Source: an uncultured Chromatiaceae bacterium (GTDB lineage Bacteria; Pseudomonadota; Gammaproteobacteria; Enterobacterales; Alteromonadaceae). Taken from it: a stretch of 64,000 nucleotides of DNA. Under the pieces are notes generated by a model. It did no database searches. It worked only from the letters and a program-made list of their open reading frames with translations, and was not told the DNA's origin. Position numbers and translations under genes: made by a program. Location: contig CALJUX010000024.1 of NCBI GenBank assembly GCA_937978655.1, forward strand, positions 62,001 through 126,000. The letters are read 5' to 3'. Positions 50,389 through 58,053 of the stretch are shown piece by piece. The first letter of the stretch is position 1. Each line of letters begins with the position of its first letter.

Positions 50389-52383
50389 ATGTCACCACAG
50401 TCATTGTTCAGCCGGATCAGCGGCCCTTATCTGGTTTTCACGCATTTTATTCTGCTGGCACTGGCCGGTTTAACCTTAAGCCGTATCGCGTTGATGCTGT
50501 GGCAATGGGAACGCGTGCAAGCGGCCGGCAACCCGCTCTGGATGTTAGTGCAGGGCGTGCGCGCCGACCTGATTTTACTTGGTTTGTTACTGGCTATTCC
50601 CGTGCTGCTGGCGCCGCTACTGGCGCTGTCGCGTTTTAAAACTCTGTGGCGCCGCTTTAGTTATGCCTGGTGTTTGTTGGCACTCACCTTATTGATTTTT
50701 ATCGAGTTATCCACGCCGTCATTTATCCTGCAATACGACATCCGGCCGAATCGGTTATATGTCGAATATCTGAAATACCCGAAAGAAGTGTTCAGCACTT
50801 TGTGGCATGGCTTTCGGCTGCCGCTGCTGCTTGGTAGTGCTTTTACAGTATTGCTGGTGGTGCTGGCGGCCCGGCATTTTCGTGCTGTCGCACAGCAGCA
50901 AGGCTGTACCTCGAATAACAAATTATGGCTGAGCTGGCCACTGGTCGTGGTGCTGGTATTTATCAGTATTCGGTCGACCACGCAGCACAGACCGGCCAAT
51001 CCGGCGTTGTTTGCTATTACGCCGGACGCGATGGTGAATTCATTGATCATCAGCTCAGGTTATTCGGTGCTTTATGCCATTTACAGCCTGCGCCACGAAG
51101 CGCGCTCGACCGAAATGTACGGCAAACTTGATGAAACAACGATGCTACAGCAGGCGCTGGACTGGCCCTGGCTCAAGCAGTATCAGTTTAATAACCCAGC
51201 GTTGCCAACCTGGCACCGGCAGCAGGCCACTGTAAAGCGCGACAAACCGCTGAATCTGGTGATTGTGTTGCAGGAAAGTATGGGCGCTACTTTTGTTGAG
51301 GCGCTGGGTGGGGTGCCGGTCACACCTGAGCTGGAACAGCTGAAAACCCAGGGTTTGTGGTTTAATCAGCTGTACGCCACCGGTACCCGTTCGGTACGTG
51401 GTATAGAGGCGGTAGTTGCCGGCTTTGCCCCAACACCGGCGCAAAGCACAGTGAAACTGTCCAACAGCCAGCAAAATTTCACCACGCTGGCGTCTGTGCT
51501 CAAAGCCGCCGGTTTTCACACCCAGTTTATTTATGGCGGCGAAGCACATTTTGACAATATGCGCAGTTATTTTACCGGCAATGGTTTTAGCCAAATTGTT
51601 GATATCAATCAGATTAAAAAGCCGAAATTTGTTGCCAGCTGGGGCGCCAGTGACGAGGATTTATTCGATAAAGCCGATGCGGAGCTGACCCGGCTGCAAC
51701 AACAGCGGCAGCAATTCGGTCAGCCGTTTTTCAGTCTGGTATTTACCTCCAGTAACCACGAGCCTTTTGAGTTCCCGGACGGCCGCATTGACCTGCATGA
51801 AGAGCCAAAAAATACCGTCAATAACGCAGTGAAATATGCTGACTGGGCGATGGGGCAGTTCTTCAAAAAAGCCCGTAACAGCAGCTATTGGCAGGACACT
51901 TTGTTTTTAATTGTGGCTGACCATGACAACCGCGTGTACGGCTCTAACCTTATTCCGGTGGAGAAATTCCGCATTCCGGGCCTCATTTTAGGTGCCGACA
52001 CTCAAGCCGGCACTATGGATACGCTGAGCAGTCAGATTGATTTGGCGCCGACTTTATTATCGATGATGGGCGTCAGCAGCTGCCATCCAATGACCGGCCG
52101 CGACCTGACGCTTGATAACAACTCGCCGGGGCGGGCGCTGATCCAGTTTGATCAGTACTTTGCGCTGAAGCAGCCAGACGGCCTGACCATCTTAAAACCG
52201 GATGGCAGCGTGGTGCGCGGCAGTTATGATGAAGCGAAAAAATCTTTGCAACTGAGTGGTTTACCTGCCAGCCGGCAACAATATGAGAAGGCGCTGGCCG
52301 AAGTACAGTTGCCGTCTTATCTGTATCGCGAAGGCAAATATAAAAGTGAGCACCGCTGCGAAACGCCAGCGGTCGCACCTTGA
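50389..52383 (+). CDS. LTA-synthase-family membrane sulfatase / phosphoglycerol or phosphoethanolamine transferase
   Basis: 664 residues. Five N-terminal helices (to about residue 200) precede an extracytoplasmic alkaline-phosphatase-fold domain with E296 (VLQESMG), candidate nucleophile T333 (ATGTRSVRGIEAV), VADHDNRVYG metal ligands, and FTSSNHEPFEFPDG. The TRSVRG motif is typical of gammaproteobacterial LtaS-like enzymes, which transfer phospho-head-groups to envelope glycans or lipids. ATG 50389 follows AGGGA. The preceding PmrA-type box suggests induction by envelope or metal stress. It is a distant relative of the truncated protein at the window start. Confidence 0.88.
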   Translation: MSPQSLFSRISGPYLVFTHFILLALAGLTLSRIALMLWQWERVQAAGNPLWMLVQGVRADLILLGLLLAIPVLLAPLLALSRFKTLWRRFSYAWCLLALTLLIFIELSTPSFILQYDIRPNRLYVEYLKYPKEVFSTLWHGFRLPLLLGSAFTVLLVVLAARHFRAVAQQQGCTSNNKLWLSWPLVVVLVFISIRSTTQHRPANPALFAITPDAMVNSLIISSGYSVLYAIYSLRHEARSTEMYGKLDETTMLQQALDWPWLKQYQFNNPALPTWHRQQATVKRDKPLNLVIVLQESMGATFVEALGGVPVTPELEQLKTQGLWFNQLYATGTRSVRGIEAVVAGFAPTPAQSTVKLSNSQQNFTTLASVLKAAGFHTQFIYGGEAHFDNMRSYFTGNGFSQIVDINQIKKPKFVASWGASDEDLFDKADAELTRLQQQRQQFGQPFFSLVFTSSNHEPFEFPDGRIDLHEEPKNTVNNAVKYADWAMGQFFKKARNSSYWQDTLFLIVADHDNRVYGSNLIPVEKFRIPGLILGADTQAGTMDTLSSQIDLAPTLLSMMGVSSCHPMTGRDLTLDNNSPGRALIQFDQYFALKQPDGLTILKPDGSVVRGSYDEAKKSLQLSGLPASRQQYEKALAEVQLPSYLYREGKYKSEHRCETPAVAP

Positions 52384-52405
52384 TGTAATTCTGCAGGTAA
52401 AGGCT

Positions 52406-52481
52406 TGTGTTGGGTACTGATCAGATTTAGCGTCAGTAGCGTAACGGAGTATGGACAACATAACCCGCGCAACCCAACACA
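52406..52481 (+). promoter_or_regulatory. Long-range inverted repeat in the leader of the MBL-fold gene
   Basis: TGTGTTGGGT (52406-52415) and ACCCAACACA (52472-52481) could pair across 56 nt, with the right arm ending at the AGGA ribosome site (52481-52484). Pairing in the mRNA might affect translation initiation. Confidence 0.4.
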
Positions 52482-52493
52482 GGACTTTTACCG

Positions 52494-53351
52494 ATGACTA
52501 TCTCTGTTCGTTTATTTCCCGCATGCGCGCTGCTTGGCAGCTTATTCCTCAGTGCTGCGGTGCTGGCCGCTGATGCACCCCAAGTGACAAGCCAGCAACT
52601 GGCACCACAGCTTTATCTGGTCAAAGGCAGTGGCGGTAACATCGCGGCCCTGCTTGGCAAAGACGGCGCTTTAGTCATTGATGCTCAGTTTGCCGCCACT
52701 GCGCCTTTGGTTAAAGCTGAGCTGGAGCGGCTACAAAGCGGCGTACAGGTCAACACACTGGTCAATACGCATTTTCATAAAGACCATACCGACGGCAATG
52801 CGGCCTTAGCCGGTGGCGCCCGTATTATTGCGCACCAGGCCGTGCTGACCCGGTTGCAAAGCGACGCCAAGTTCAATAAAGCCGGTTTACCGACTGAAAC
52901 TTTCAGCGGCGAAAAAGCGCTGCAAATCAATGACCAGCAAGTGTTGCTGCAGACCATGCCGGTCAGTCACACCGACGGCGACTTAGTGGTCTGGTTTAAA
53001 GCACAGAATGTGCTGCATATGGGCGATCTGTTTTTTGCCGATCGTTTCCCATTTATTGACCTCAACAGCGGCGGCTCAGTCGCCGGTTATATCAACAACA
53101 CCAAAACCATCCTCGGACAAATCAACGACAGCAGCAAAATTATTCCCGGCCATGGCGAGCTGATGGATAAAGCCGGCCTGCAGCGCTTTTTGAGCATGAT
53201 GGAGCAGACCTTGGCAGAAGTGCAGGCGATGAAAGCGCAAGGCTTAACAGTCGATCAGGCAGTGGCGAAAGGTTTGTCTGCGCAGTGGAAAAGCTGGAGC
53301 TGGAACTTCATTACCGAAGAGAAATGGATTAGGACTTTGTATCAGGCCTGA
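52494..53351 (+). CDS. Periplasmic MBL-fold metallohydrolase
   Basis: 285 residues with a Sec signal (cleavage near LA-AD). Zinc motif HFHKDH with H93, H95, D97 and H98, then VSHTDGD, HMGDLFF and IIPGHGE give a full dinuclear metallo-beta-lactamase fold. The sequence is closer to quinoprotein-relay or lactonase-like periplasmic hydrolases than to true beta-lactamases. Substrate unknown. AGGAC lies about 8 nt before the ATG, and an intrinsic terminator follows. Confidence 0.88.
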   Translation: MTISVRLFPACALLGSLFLSAAVLAADAPQVTSQQLAPQLYLVKGSGGNIAALLGKDGALVIDAQFAATAPLVKAELERLQSGVQVNTLVNTHFHKDHTDGNAALAGGARIIAHQAVLTRLQSDAKFNKAGLPTETFSGEKALQINDQQVLLQTMPVSHTDGDLVVWFKAQNVLHMGDLFFADRFPFIDLNSGGSVAGYINNTKTILGQINDSSKIIPGHGELMDKAGLQRFLSMMEQTLAEVQAMKAQGLTVDQAVAKGLSAQWKSWSWNFITEEKWIRTLYQA

Positions 53352-53382
53352 TAGCCGTTTAACCAAAGGCAGTGAAGTGAAT

Positions 53383-53401
53383 GGGTGGAAGCCACCCTTT
53401 C
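53383..53401 (+). terminator. Terminator hairpin of the MBL-fold gene
   Basis: GGGTGG pairs with CCACCC around a 3-nt loop (AAG) and is followed by TTTCCTTT. It lies between convergent genes, 32 bp after the stop codon. Confidence 0.65.
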
Positions 53402-53403
53402 CT

Positions 53404-53706
53404 TTACATCAACTGCGGCGGGGTTTTGATGCCCCGGGCATTGCGTTTGCCGGCGATTTCGAGTTCCGCCAGATGAAATAAATTAGTAAACACCAGCGGC
53501 GGCGCCGGGTAACCGAATTGTTCGATAAAGGCGATACGCGCCTGTTCCAGCAGCACATTACACAGCTGGTCGTACTCGGAGTGACCGTCGTAACTCAGTG
53601 GCTCCTGCAGGCTTGCCAGCTGATGCTGTTGCTGCATGCGGATAAACCAGTTCAGTAAAAACTCGTATTCTTTGACGTCGAGAATTTCCCGGCAATCCAG
53701 TCCCAT
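53404..53706 (-). CDS. Hypothetical small soluble protein
   Basis: 100 residues, no signal or membrane segment and no family I recognise. It is rich in aromatic and acidic residues (DVKEYEFLLNWFIRMQQQHQLASLQEPLSYDGHSEYDQLCNVLLEQARIAFIEQFG), predicted helical. It lies 18 bp downstream of selO on the same strand, so it is probably cotranscribed; GGAG precedes its ATG at a good distance. Codon use looks native. Confidence 0.65.
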   Translation of the reverse strand: MGLDCREILDVKEYEFLLNWFIRMQQQHQLASLQEPLSYDGHSEYDQLCNVLLEQARIAFIEQFGYPAPPLVFTNLFHLAELEIAGKRNARGIKTPPQLM

Positions 53707-53724
53707 CGTTTCTCCTCTGCGGCT

Positions 53725-55179
53725 TTAAGTACCGCAAAAAGTCCGGTAATCGCAAAAATCAGCCGGCGGTAAGGTTGCCCAATATTCGTCATCAATATAA
53801 GGGGTCTGGCTGGCTTTAACAAAAGCCTTGGCCGGTGCCATATCGCCGTTTAATGCGCTCTCGATGATTTGTTCGAGGCGAAAGTTTCGCGGAATAAACG
53901 CCGGATTTGCCTGCAACAGCTGCTGGCTTAATGCTTCGGGGCTGATTGGGCTTGCTGTCAGCCGGCTGAGCCAGCGTTGTTGCCAGGCAGCAAAGGCGGC
54001 GGGTTCGGTAAAAAGCCACTGGGCTGCTTGGCCTGGTGTTGCTGCTTCACGGGACAACTCGCGGAAAAACAATGTGAAATCAATTTGTTGCTCTGCCAGT
54101 AAGCTCAGCAGGTCATCAATCAGCGGCAGATCAGACTCAAGCGGTGCTGGCAGCCCTAACTTAGCAGCAAAGCGTTGCAGCCGCGCCTGCTGATAGATGG
54201 CGGGAAAGTCGTTCAGCACTGTCATCGCTTTGGCAATGGCCTGTTGTTCGTCGGCATCCAGCAGCACAAGTAAAGACTCGGCCAGCCGGGCCAGATTCCA
54301 CTGTGCGATTGGCGGCTGATTGCGATAAGCGTAGCGGCCCTGGGTATCAATAGAACTGAAACAGACACTGGGGTTAAAGGTGTCGATAAAAGCACAAGGG
54401 CCATAATCGATGGTTTCGCCACTGACCGTCATATTGTCGGTATTCATCACACCATGCACAAACCCCAGACTCATCCAGTGCGCAATCAAATCAGCCTGCG
54501 CAGAGGCGACGGCTCGCAATAATGCGAGGTAGGGCTCTGCGTCTGTTGCAAGTGACGGGTAATGGCGTGCAATTACATAATCAGCCAGCGCTTTGACATC
54601 CGAAGCAGTGCCATGGATGGAGGCATACTGAAAAGTCCCGATGCGGATATGTGACGCTGCAACGCGGGTGAGTACAGCGCCGGGCACCCGGCTATCGCGG
54701 TAAATCAGCTCGCCAGTGGTGACGGCTGCTAAAGCGCGGCTGGTGCGTACGCCAACTGCGGCCATCCATTCGCTGACAAGGTATTCTCTGAGCACCGGGC
54801 CAAGCGCGGCGCGGCCATCGCCACGGCGGGAAAAGGGCGTCGGGCCTGCACCTTTTAACTGCACATCAAAGCGGGTGCCGTTTTGGCTCAGTACTTCGGT
54901 CAGTAACAAAGCGCGGCCATCGCCCAAACGCGGTGCCAGCGAGCCAAACTGATGGCCGGTATAAGCCAAAGCCGTTGGCTGCATCCAGGGCGCCAGCTGA
55001 TTGCCGCAAAAATATTGCAGGCCAAGCGGCGTCTGCCGCGCATCTTCCGGCCACTGTAACTCTGCGGCCAAGGCAGCGTTAAACAGCAACCAGTCCGGCG
55101 CCGATACCGGCGTGGGCGCCACTGTCTGATAAAACAGCGGTCCCAGCGTGCGATAAGTCAGTTCAGCAGTAAAAGCCAT
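53725..55179 (-). CDS. selO: SelO family protein adenylyltransferase (AMPylase)
   Basis: 484 residues. Pseudokinase fold with inverted ATP: GRALLLTEV glycine loop, FDVQLKGAGPTPFSRRGDGRAALGPVLREYLVSEWMAAVG, HGVMNTDNM catalytic loop and DYGPCAFID as the DFG equivalent. It AMPylates Ser/Thr/Tyr of redox proteins. The terminal CDYRTFCGT has two Cys where eukaryotic SelO has Cys-x-x-Sec, fitting a redox switch. A 25-residue in-frame extension upstream of 55179 is Met/Thr/Asn-rich and unlikely; no strong ribosome site is seen at 55179. It follows the RraB-like gene by 13 bp. Confidence 0.94.
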   Translation of the reverse strand: MAFTAELTYRTLGPLFYQTVAPTPVSAPDWLLFNAALAAELQWPEDARQTPLGLQYFCGNQLAPWMQPTALAYTGHQFGSLAPRLGDGRALLLTEVLSQNGTRFDVQLKGAGPTPFSRRGDGRAALGPVLREYLVSEWMAAVGVRTSRALAAVTTGELIYRDSRVPGAVLTRVAASHIRIGTFQYASIHGTASDVKALADYVIARHYPSLATDAEPYLALLRAVASAQADLIAHWMSLGFVHGVMNTDNMTVSGETIDYGPCAFIDTFNPSVCFSSIDTQGRYAYRNQPPIAQWNLARLAESLLVLLDADEQQAIAKAMTVLNDFPAIYQQARLQRFAAKLGLPAPLESDLPLIDDLLSLLAEQQIDFTLFFRELSREAATPGQAAQWLFTEPAAFAAWQQRWLSRLTASPISPEALSQQLLQANPAFIPRNFRLEQIIESALNGDMAPAKAFVKASQTPYIDDEYWATLPPADFCDYRTFCGT

Positions 55180-55192
55180 GGCGCCGTTTGTC

Positions 55193-55591
55193 TTAGTGGT
55201 GATGATGATCGCAGTCATCGTCGCATTCGTGGTCATGCTCGTCGGCGAATTCATCGTCGCCGTCCTGATGCTGCATCACGCCCCAGCCATCGTTATGGCC
55301 ACTGAATTTTTTGGCGAACTTGTCCAGTTCCGCTTCTTTGGCCGTGATGACGGCGTGATCTGGCACCATGTTCAGCGAAACAATCAGTTCCCACTGGTCC
55401 AAATCGTTTAAATTCAGTTCCACTTCGCCGGGCTGGTCCAGTTTGGTCATGGCTTCCAGCGCTTTTTCCGCTTTGGCGCGGTCCGGGAATACCAGGTAAA
55501 AATCGAGATCCAGTGATTTGGTTAAATCCATGCCGGAATCGTGCATGGCTTGCAGCATATCGCCGTTGCCGTCGTCAGGAAATTGGCTCAT
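55193..55591 (-). CDS. RraB-like ribonuclease E inhibitor family protein
   Basis: 132 residues. The pattern DGNGDMLQAMHDSGMDLTKSLDLDFYLVFPDRAKAEKALEAM and the DGWG motif (HNDGWGVM) match the RraB family (PF06877), whose members bind RNase E and modulate mRNA decay. The C-terminus is an acidic/His tail (DEHDHECDDDCDHHHH) that could bind metal. ATG 55591 follows GGAG by 5 nt; longer in-frame starts lack a ribosome site. The N-terminal region differs from E. coli RraB, so it may be a paralogue. Confidence 0.8.
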   Translation of the reverse strand: MSQFPDDGNGDMLQAMHDSGMDLTKSLDLDFYLVFPDRAKAEKALEAMTKLDQPGEVELNLNDLDQWELIVSLNMVPDHAVITAKEAELDKFAKKFSGHNDGWGVMQHQDGDDEFADEHDHECDDDCDHHHH

Positions 55592-55659
55592 ATCAGCTCC
55601 GAAGTAACAGGGGGAAGGAAATTGCGGATAGTGTAACATTTTTTTCGCCTGTGCAGCGC

Positions 55660-56265
55660 TCACTGCTGCGCACACAATGCCGCTTGTTCGGGCCCCAGTT
55701 GTTGCACAAAGGCCTGTAATCTGGGGTAAAACTGCAAAAACAGCTGCTCAAGCGCGCGCTGATGTTGCGCCACTTCGGCAATACTGCCGGCAAAGTGATT
55801 GGCAAAACGGATGCGGCCGGCGATGCGATCCAGTGCCGAGGCGACGTTTTCGCTGTAGCGGTAACTGGCAAACCAGTCATGCCGGACCATGGACGTGACA
55901 GTCTCAGCCATAGCAGCGGGCATGCTGGCGCGCTGTTGCCACAGGTCCTGATAAATCTGCTGGCACAAAGGGGCAAAAGCACGGGATTCGAATAAGTCCC
56001 AATGCTGCAGCAACAAATGGTCAAACCAGACATCCACAATCACCGGGGCAAAACGGCGGCGCTGTGGACTGAACAGTGCTTTGGCAGCTTTTACTTCGGC
56101 CGCGGTATCGGTAAAACGGTCGATGGCGCGGTGGCGCAGCACACCAGCCCGAACCACTGCCGGCAGGCTCTGCACATCAACACCGTGGCAGAAATCGCCG
56201 AGCAGATTGCCCAGACGCGCGCCGGCGTTTGGTTCCGCCAGAACCAGATGCGCAAGGAAATTCAT
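55660..56265 (-). CDS. acpH: Acyl-carrier-protein phosphodiesterase
   Basis: 201 residues, the usual AcpH length. MNFLAHLVLAE, GNLLGDF, RHRAIDRFTD, FAPVIVDVWFDHLL and FYPRLQ correspond along the length to E. coli AcpH. The HD-fold-like metal site residues H in RHRAIDRFTD and D in VDVWFDHLL are kept. It removes the phosphopantetheine arm from holo-ACP. The ATG overlaps the upstream gene's TGA (ATGA), so the two are coupled. Confidence 0.93.
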   Translation of the reverse strand: MNFLAHLVLAEPNAGARLGNLLGDFCHGVDVQSLPAVVRAGVLRHRAIDRFTDTAAEVKAAKALFSPQRRRFAPVIVDVWFDHLLLQHWDLFESRAFAPLCQQIYQDLWQQRASMPAAMAETVTSMVRHDWFASYRYSENVASALDRIAGRIRFANHFAGSIAEVAQHQRALEQLFLQFYPRLQAFVQQLGPEQAALCAQQ

Positions 56266-57053
56266 CAGCCGCTGCAGCTGCGCAAAAAACGGCATTGCCG
56301 CGCGCTGGCGTAGTGGCGGATAGCAGCAGCAATACGGGCCTGCAACGGTGAGGCTGGTGACACCACAAAATATGCCGGAATGCTGTCGACTTCCCGGCGT
56401 TCGAACTGGCTTAACACGCTGGGATCATGGTTTTGCAAATAGGCACGAAACGGGCCTTCGTAGGTCAGCAAATGCTCGGTTCGCCGGTGCAGGAAGACTT
56501 CAATGGCGCCGGTGGCGTCTGCGACATCGACAAACTGATGGCCGCGGGCGCTCAGTTGCTGGCGCTGGCCCTGATAATCAAAAGCCCGGATAGCGGCAAT
56601 GGAACCATCCTGTGGTGCCGGACTGGTTTTTTTGTGGCTGTACAATACCAGCTGCAATGTCATGTAAGGCGGCTCAACAAACAGCGGGGCCGGCTGATGA
56701 GAGAGCGCCGCAGTGCTTTTGATATTGATTGTCAGGTCGATATCGCCTTTCTCCAGCAGCAGATAAAGCCGCGCCGGTGTCACACAGCGGGTTTGCAGCT
56801 GTAGTCCGGCCTCAGCCATGATCTGTCGTGCCAGTGCTGCGCCATCGCCACCACAGTCTTGACCGTCCTGACTGACGACAAAATCCGGCGGGAAATTATG
56901 CACGCCCATCATCACCGTATTGGCACTGCGAGCCGGTGCTGTGTTGTTGTTTGCGACAGCTGTGTTCGCAACAGCAGTGCCCGCGGCAGCGCTGACGGCT
57001 GTGCTGAGCACTAACATCAGGCTGATCAGCAGGTGCCACGGGCTCAGTTGCAT
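56265..57053 (-). CDS. Periplasmic substrate-binding-domain protein (SBP_bac_3-like)
   Basis: 262 residues. Signal peptide and an Ala/Asn/Thr linker precede a type-II binding fold: VMMGVHNFPPDFVV, GDGAALARQIMAEAGLQLQTRC, YLLLEKGDIDLTINIKST, PLFVEPPYMTLQLVLYS, the second-lobe DYQGQRQQLSARG and HLLTYEGPFRAYL. No transporter genes are linked. It is stop-start coupled to acpH, unusual for a binding protein. Confidence 0.75.
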   Translation of the reverse strand: MQLSPWHLLISLMLVLSTAVSAAAGTAVANTAVANNNTAPARSANTVMMGVHNFPPDFVVSQDGQDCGGDGAALARQIMAEAGLQLQTRCVTPARLYLLLEKGDIDLTINIKSTAALSHQPAPLFVEPPYMTLQLVLYSHKKTSPAPQDGSIAAIRAFDYQGQRQQLSARGHQFVDVADATGAIEVFLHRRTEHLLTYEGPFRAYLQNHDPSVLSQFERREVDSIPAYFVVSPASPLQARIAAAIRHYASARQCRFLRSCSG

Positions 57054-57107
57054 AAAAAGATCCGCATGTGGTGGTTACGCCGGTTAGGCCGACAATGCTG
57101 GCATTAT

Positions 57108-57986
57108 TCAGTCTGGCTGCGCTGAGGGCAAGTGATTCTGCTGCTGGTGTAACACCGATTGCGCGAAGCCGGCCAGCAAAATCAGCGCGACGCCGCCGAG
57201 CTGTAACAGGTTCAGCATTTCGGCAAACAACCACCAGCCCGCCAGGATCACCGCAACCGGTTCGATGTACGCCAAAGTGCCAAACACCCGGGTGGGTAAA
57301 TGCTCCAGTGCGACAATCGCCAGATAAATAGCCAGAAAGCCGGGGAAAAAGCCGGCCAGCAGAACCCAGATGACATTGTCTGCCGTGGGGAGTGGGGCCG
57401 CTGGTAAAAACGGCAGCACACAAAGCGCGCCAATCAACAACTGATAAAAGGCGCGTTGCAGCGGTGAGTCGGAATTGCCGCTGTGGCGGTTTGCCAGCAA
57501 AAAGCCGCTGTAAGTTACTAATGACAACAGGCCATAAACAAAACCCGGCCACTGCGCGTCGGTCAGCACCAGATCCAGCTTAAACTGCTGCAGCATGGCA
57601 AAGCCAAAAAATGACAGGCCGATGCAGACGCCTGAACTCAGGTCCAGCCTTTCATCAAACAGAAAATGCGCAGCAATGGCCGCCAGCGCCGGCGCCAGAT
57701 AGACCAGCATAATGGCATTGGCCAGGCTGATATAACTGATGGCATTGAGAAAACACAGCATAAAACTGGCCAGTAACACGCCGTTTAACCAGATGCGGCG
57801 ATCTGGTTTTTGCCGCAGCTGGGCGGTTTTGCCAAGGGCCAGCACTAACAGCAGGAGGCAAACTGCGCCAACAAACAAGCGGTAAAAGGTCAGCTCGGCG
57901 GCGCCAAGGCCAGACAAACGGGCGATCACCCCGCTGCTGGCCATCGATATCGCCGACACCAGTGCCAGGATCAGATACAAATTCAC
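57108..57986 (-). CDS. EamA/DMT-family exporter
   Basis: 292 residues with ten membrane helices in two EamA repeats (LILALVSAISMASSGVIARL and VIWVLLAGFFPGFLAIYLAIVALEHLPTRVFGTLAYIEPV, the second-repeat signature). Probably effluxes small metabolites. GTG start at 57986, 5 nt after GGAG, is preferred to ATG 58022. Ends in a Gln/His-rich tail. Followed by the SBP gene 54 bp later. Confidence 0.88.
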   Translation of the reverse strand: MNLYLILALVSAISMASSGVIARLSGLGAAELTFYRLFVGAVCLLLLVLALGKTAQLRQKPDRRIWLNGVLLASFMLCFLNAISYISLANAIMLVYLAPALAAIAAHFLFDERLDLSSGVCIGLSFFGFAMLQQFKLDLVLTDAQWPGFVYGLLSLVTYSGFLLANRHSGNSDSPLQRAFYQLLIGALCVLPFLPAAPLPTADNVIWVLLAGFFPGFLAIYLAIVALEHLPTRVFGTLAYIEPVAVILAGWWLFAEMLNLLQLGGVALILLAGFAQSVLHQQQNHLPSAQPD

Positions 57987-58053
57987 GACGACTCCGTTAT
58001 GTTGATGTCCCGGCGGCGCCACGCAGGCCGCACCGGGACAGGCATGGCGCTAT

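Noticed and set aside
52494..53351. MBL-fold protein as a carbapenemase
   Set aside because: The HFHKDH motif is general to the superfamily, and the remaining sequence lacks the context of class B beta-lactamases.
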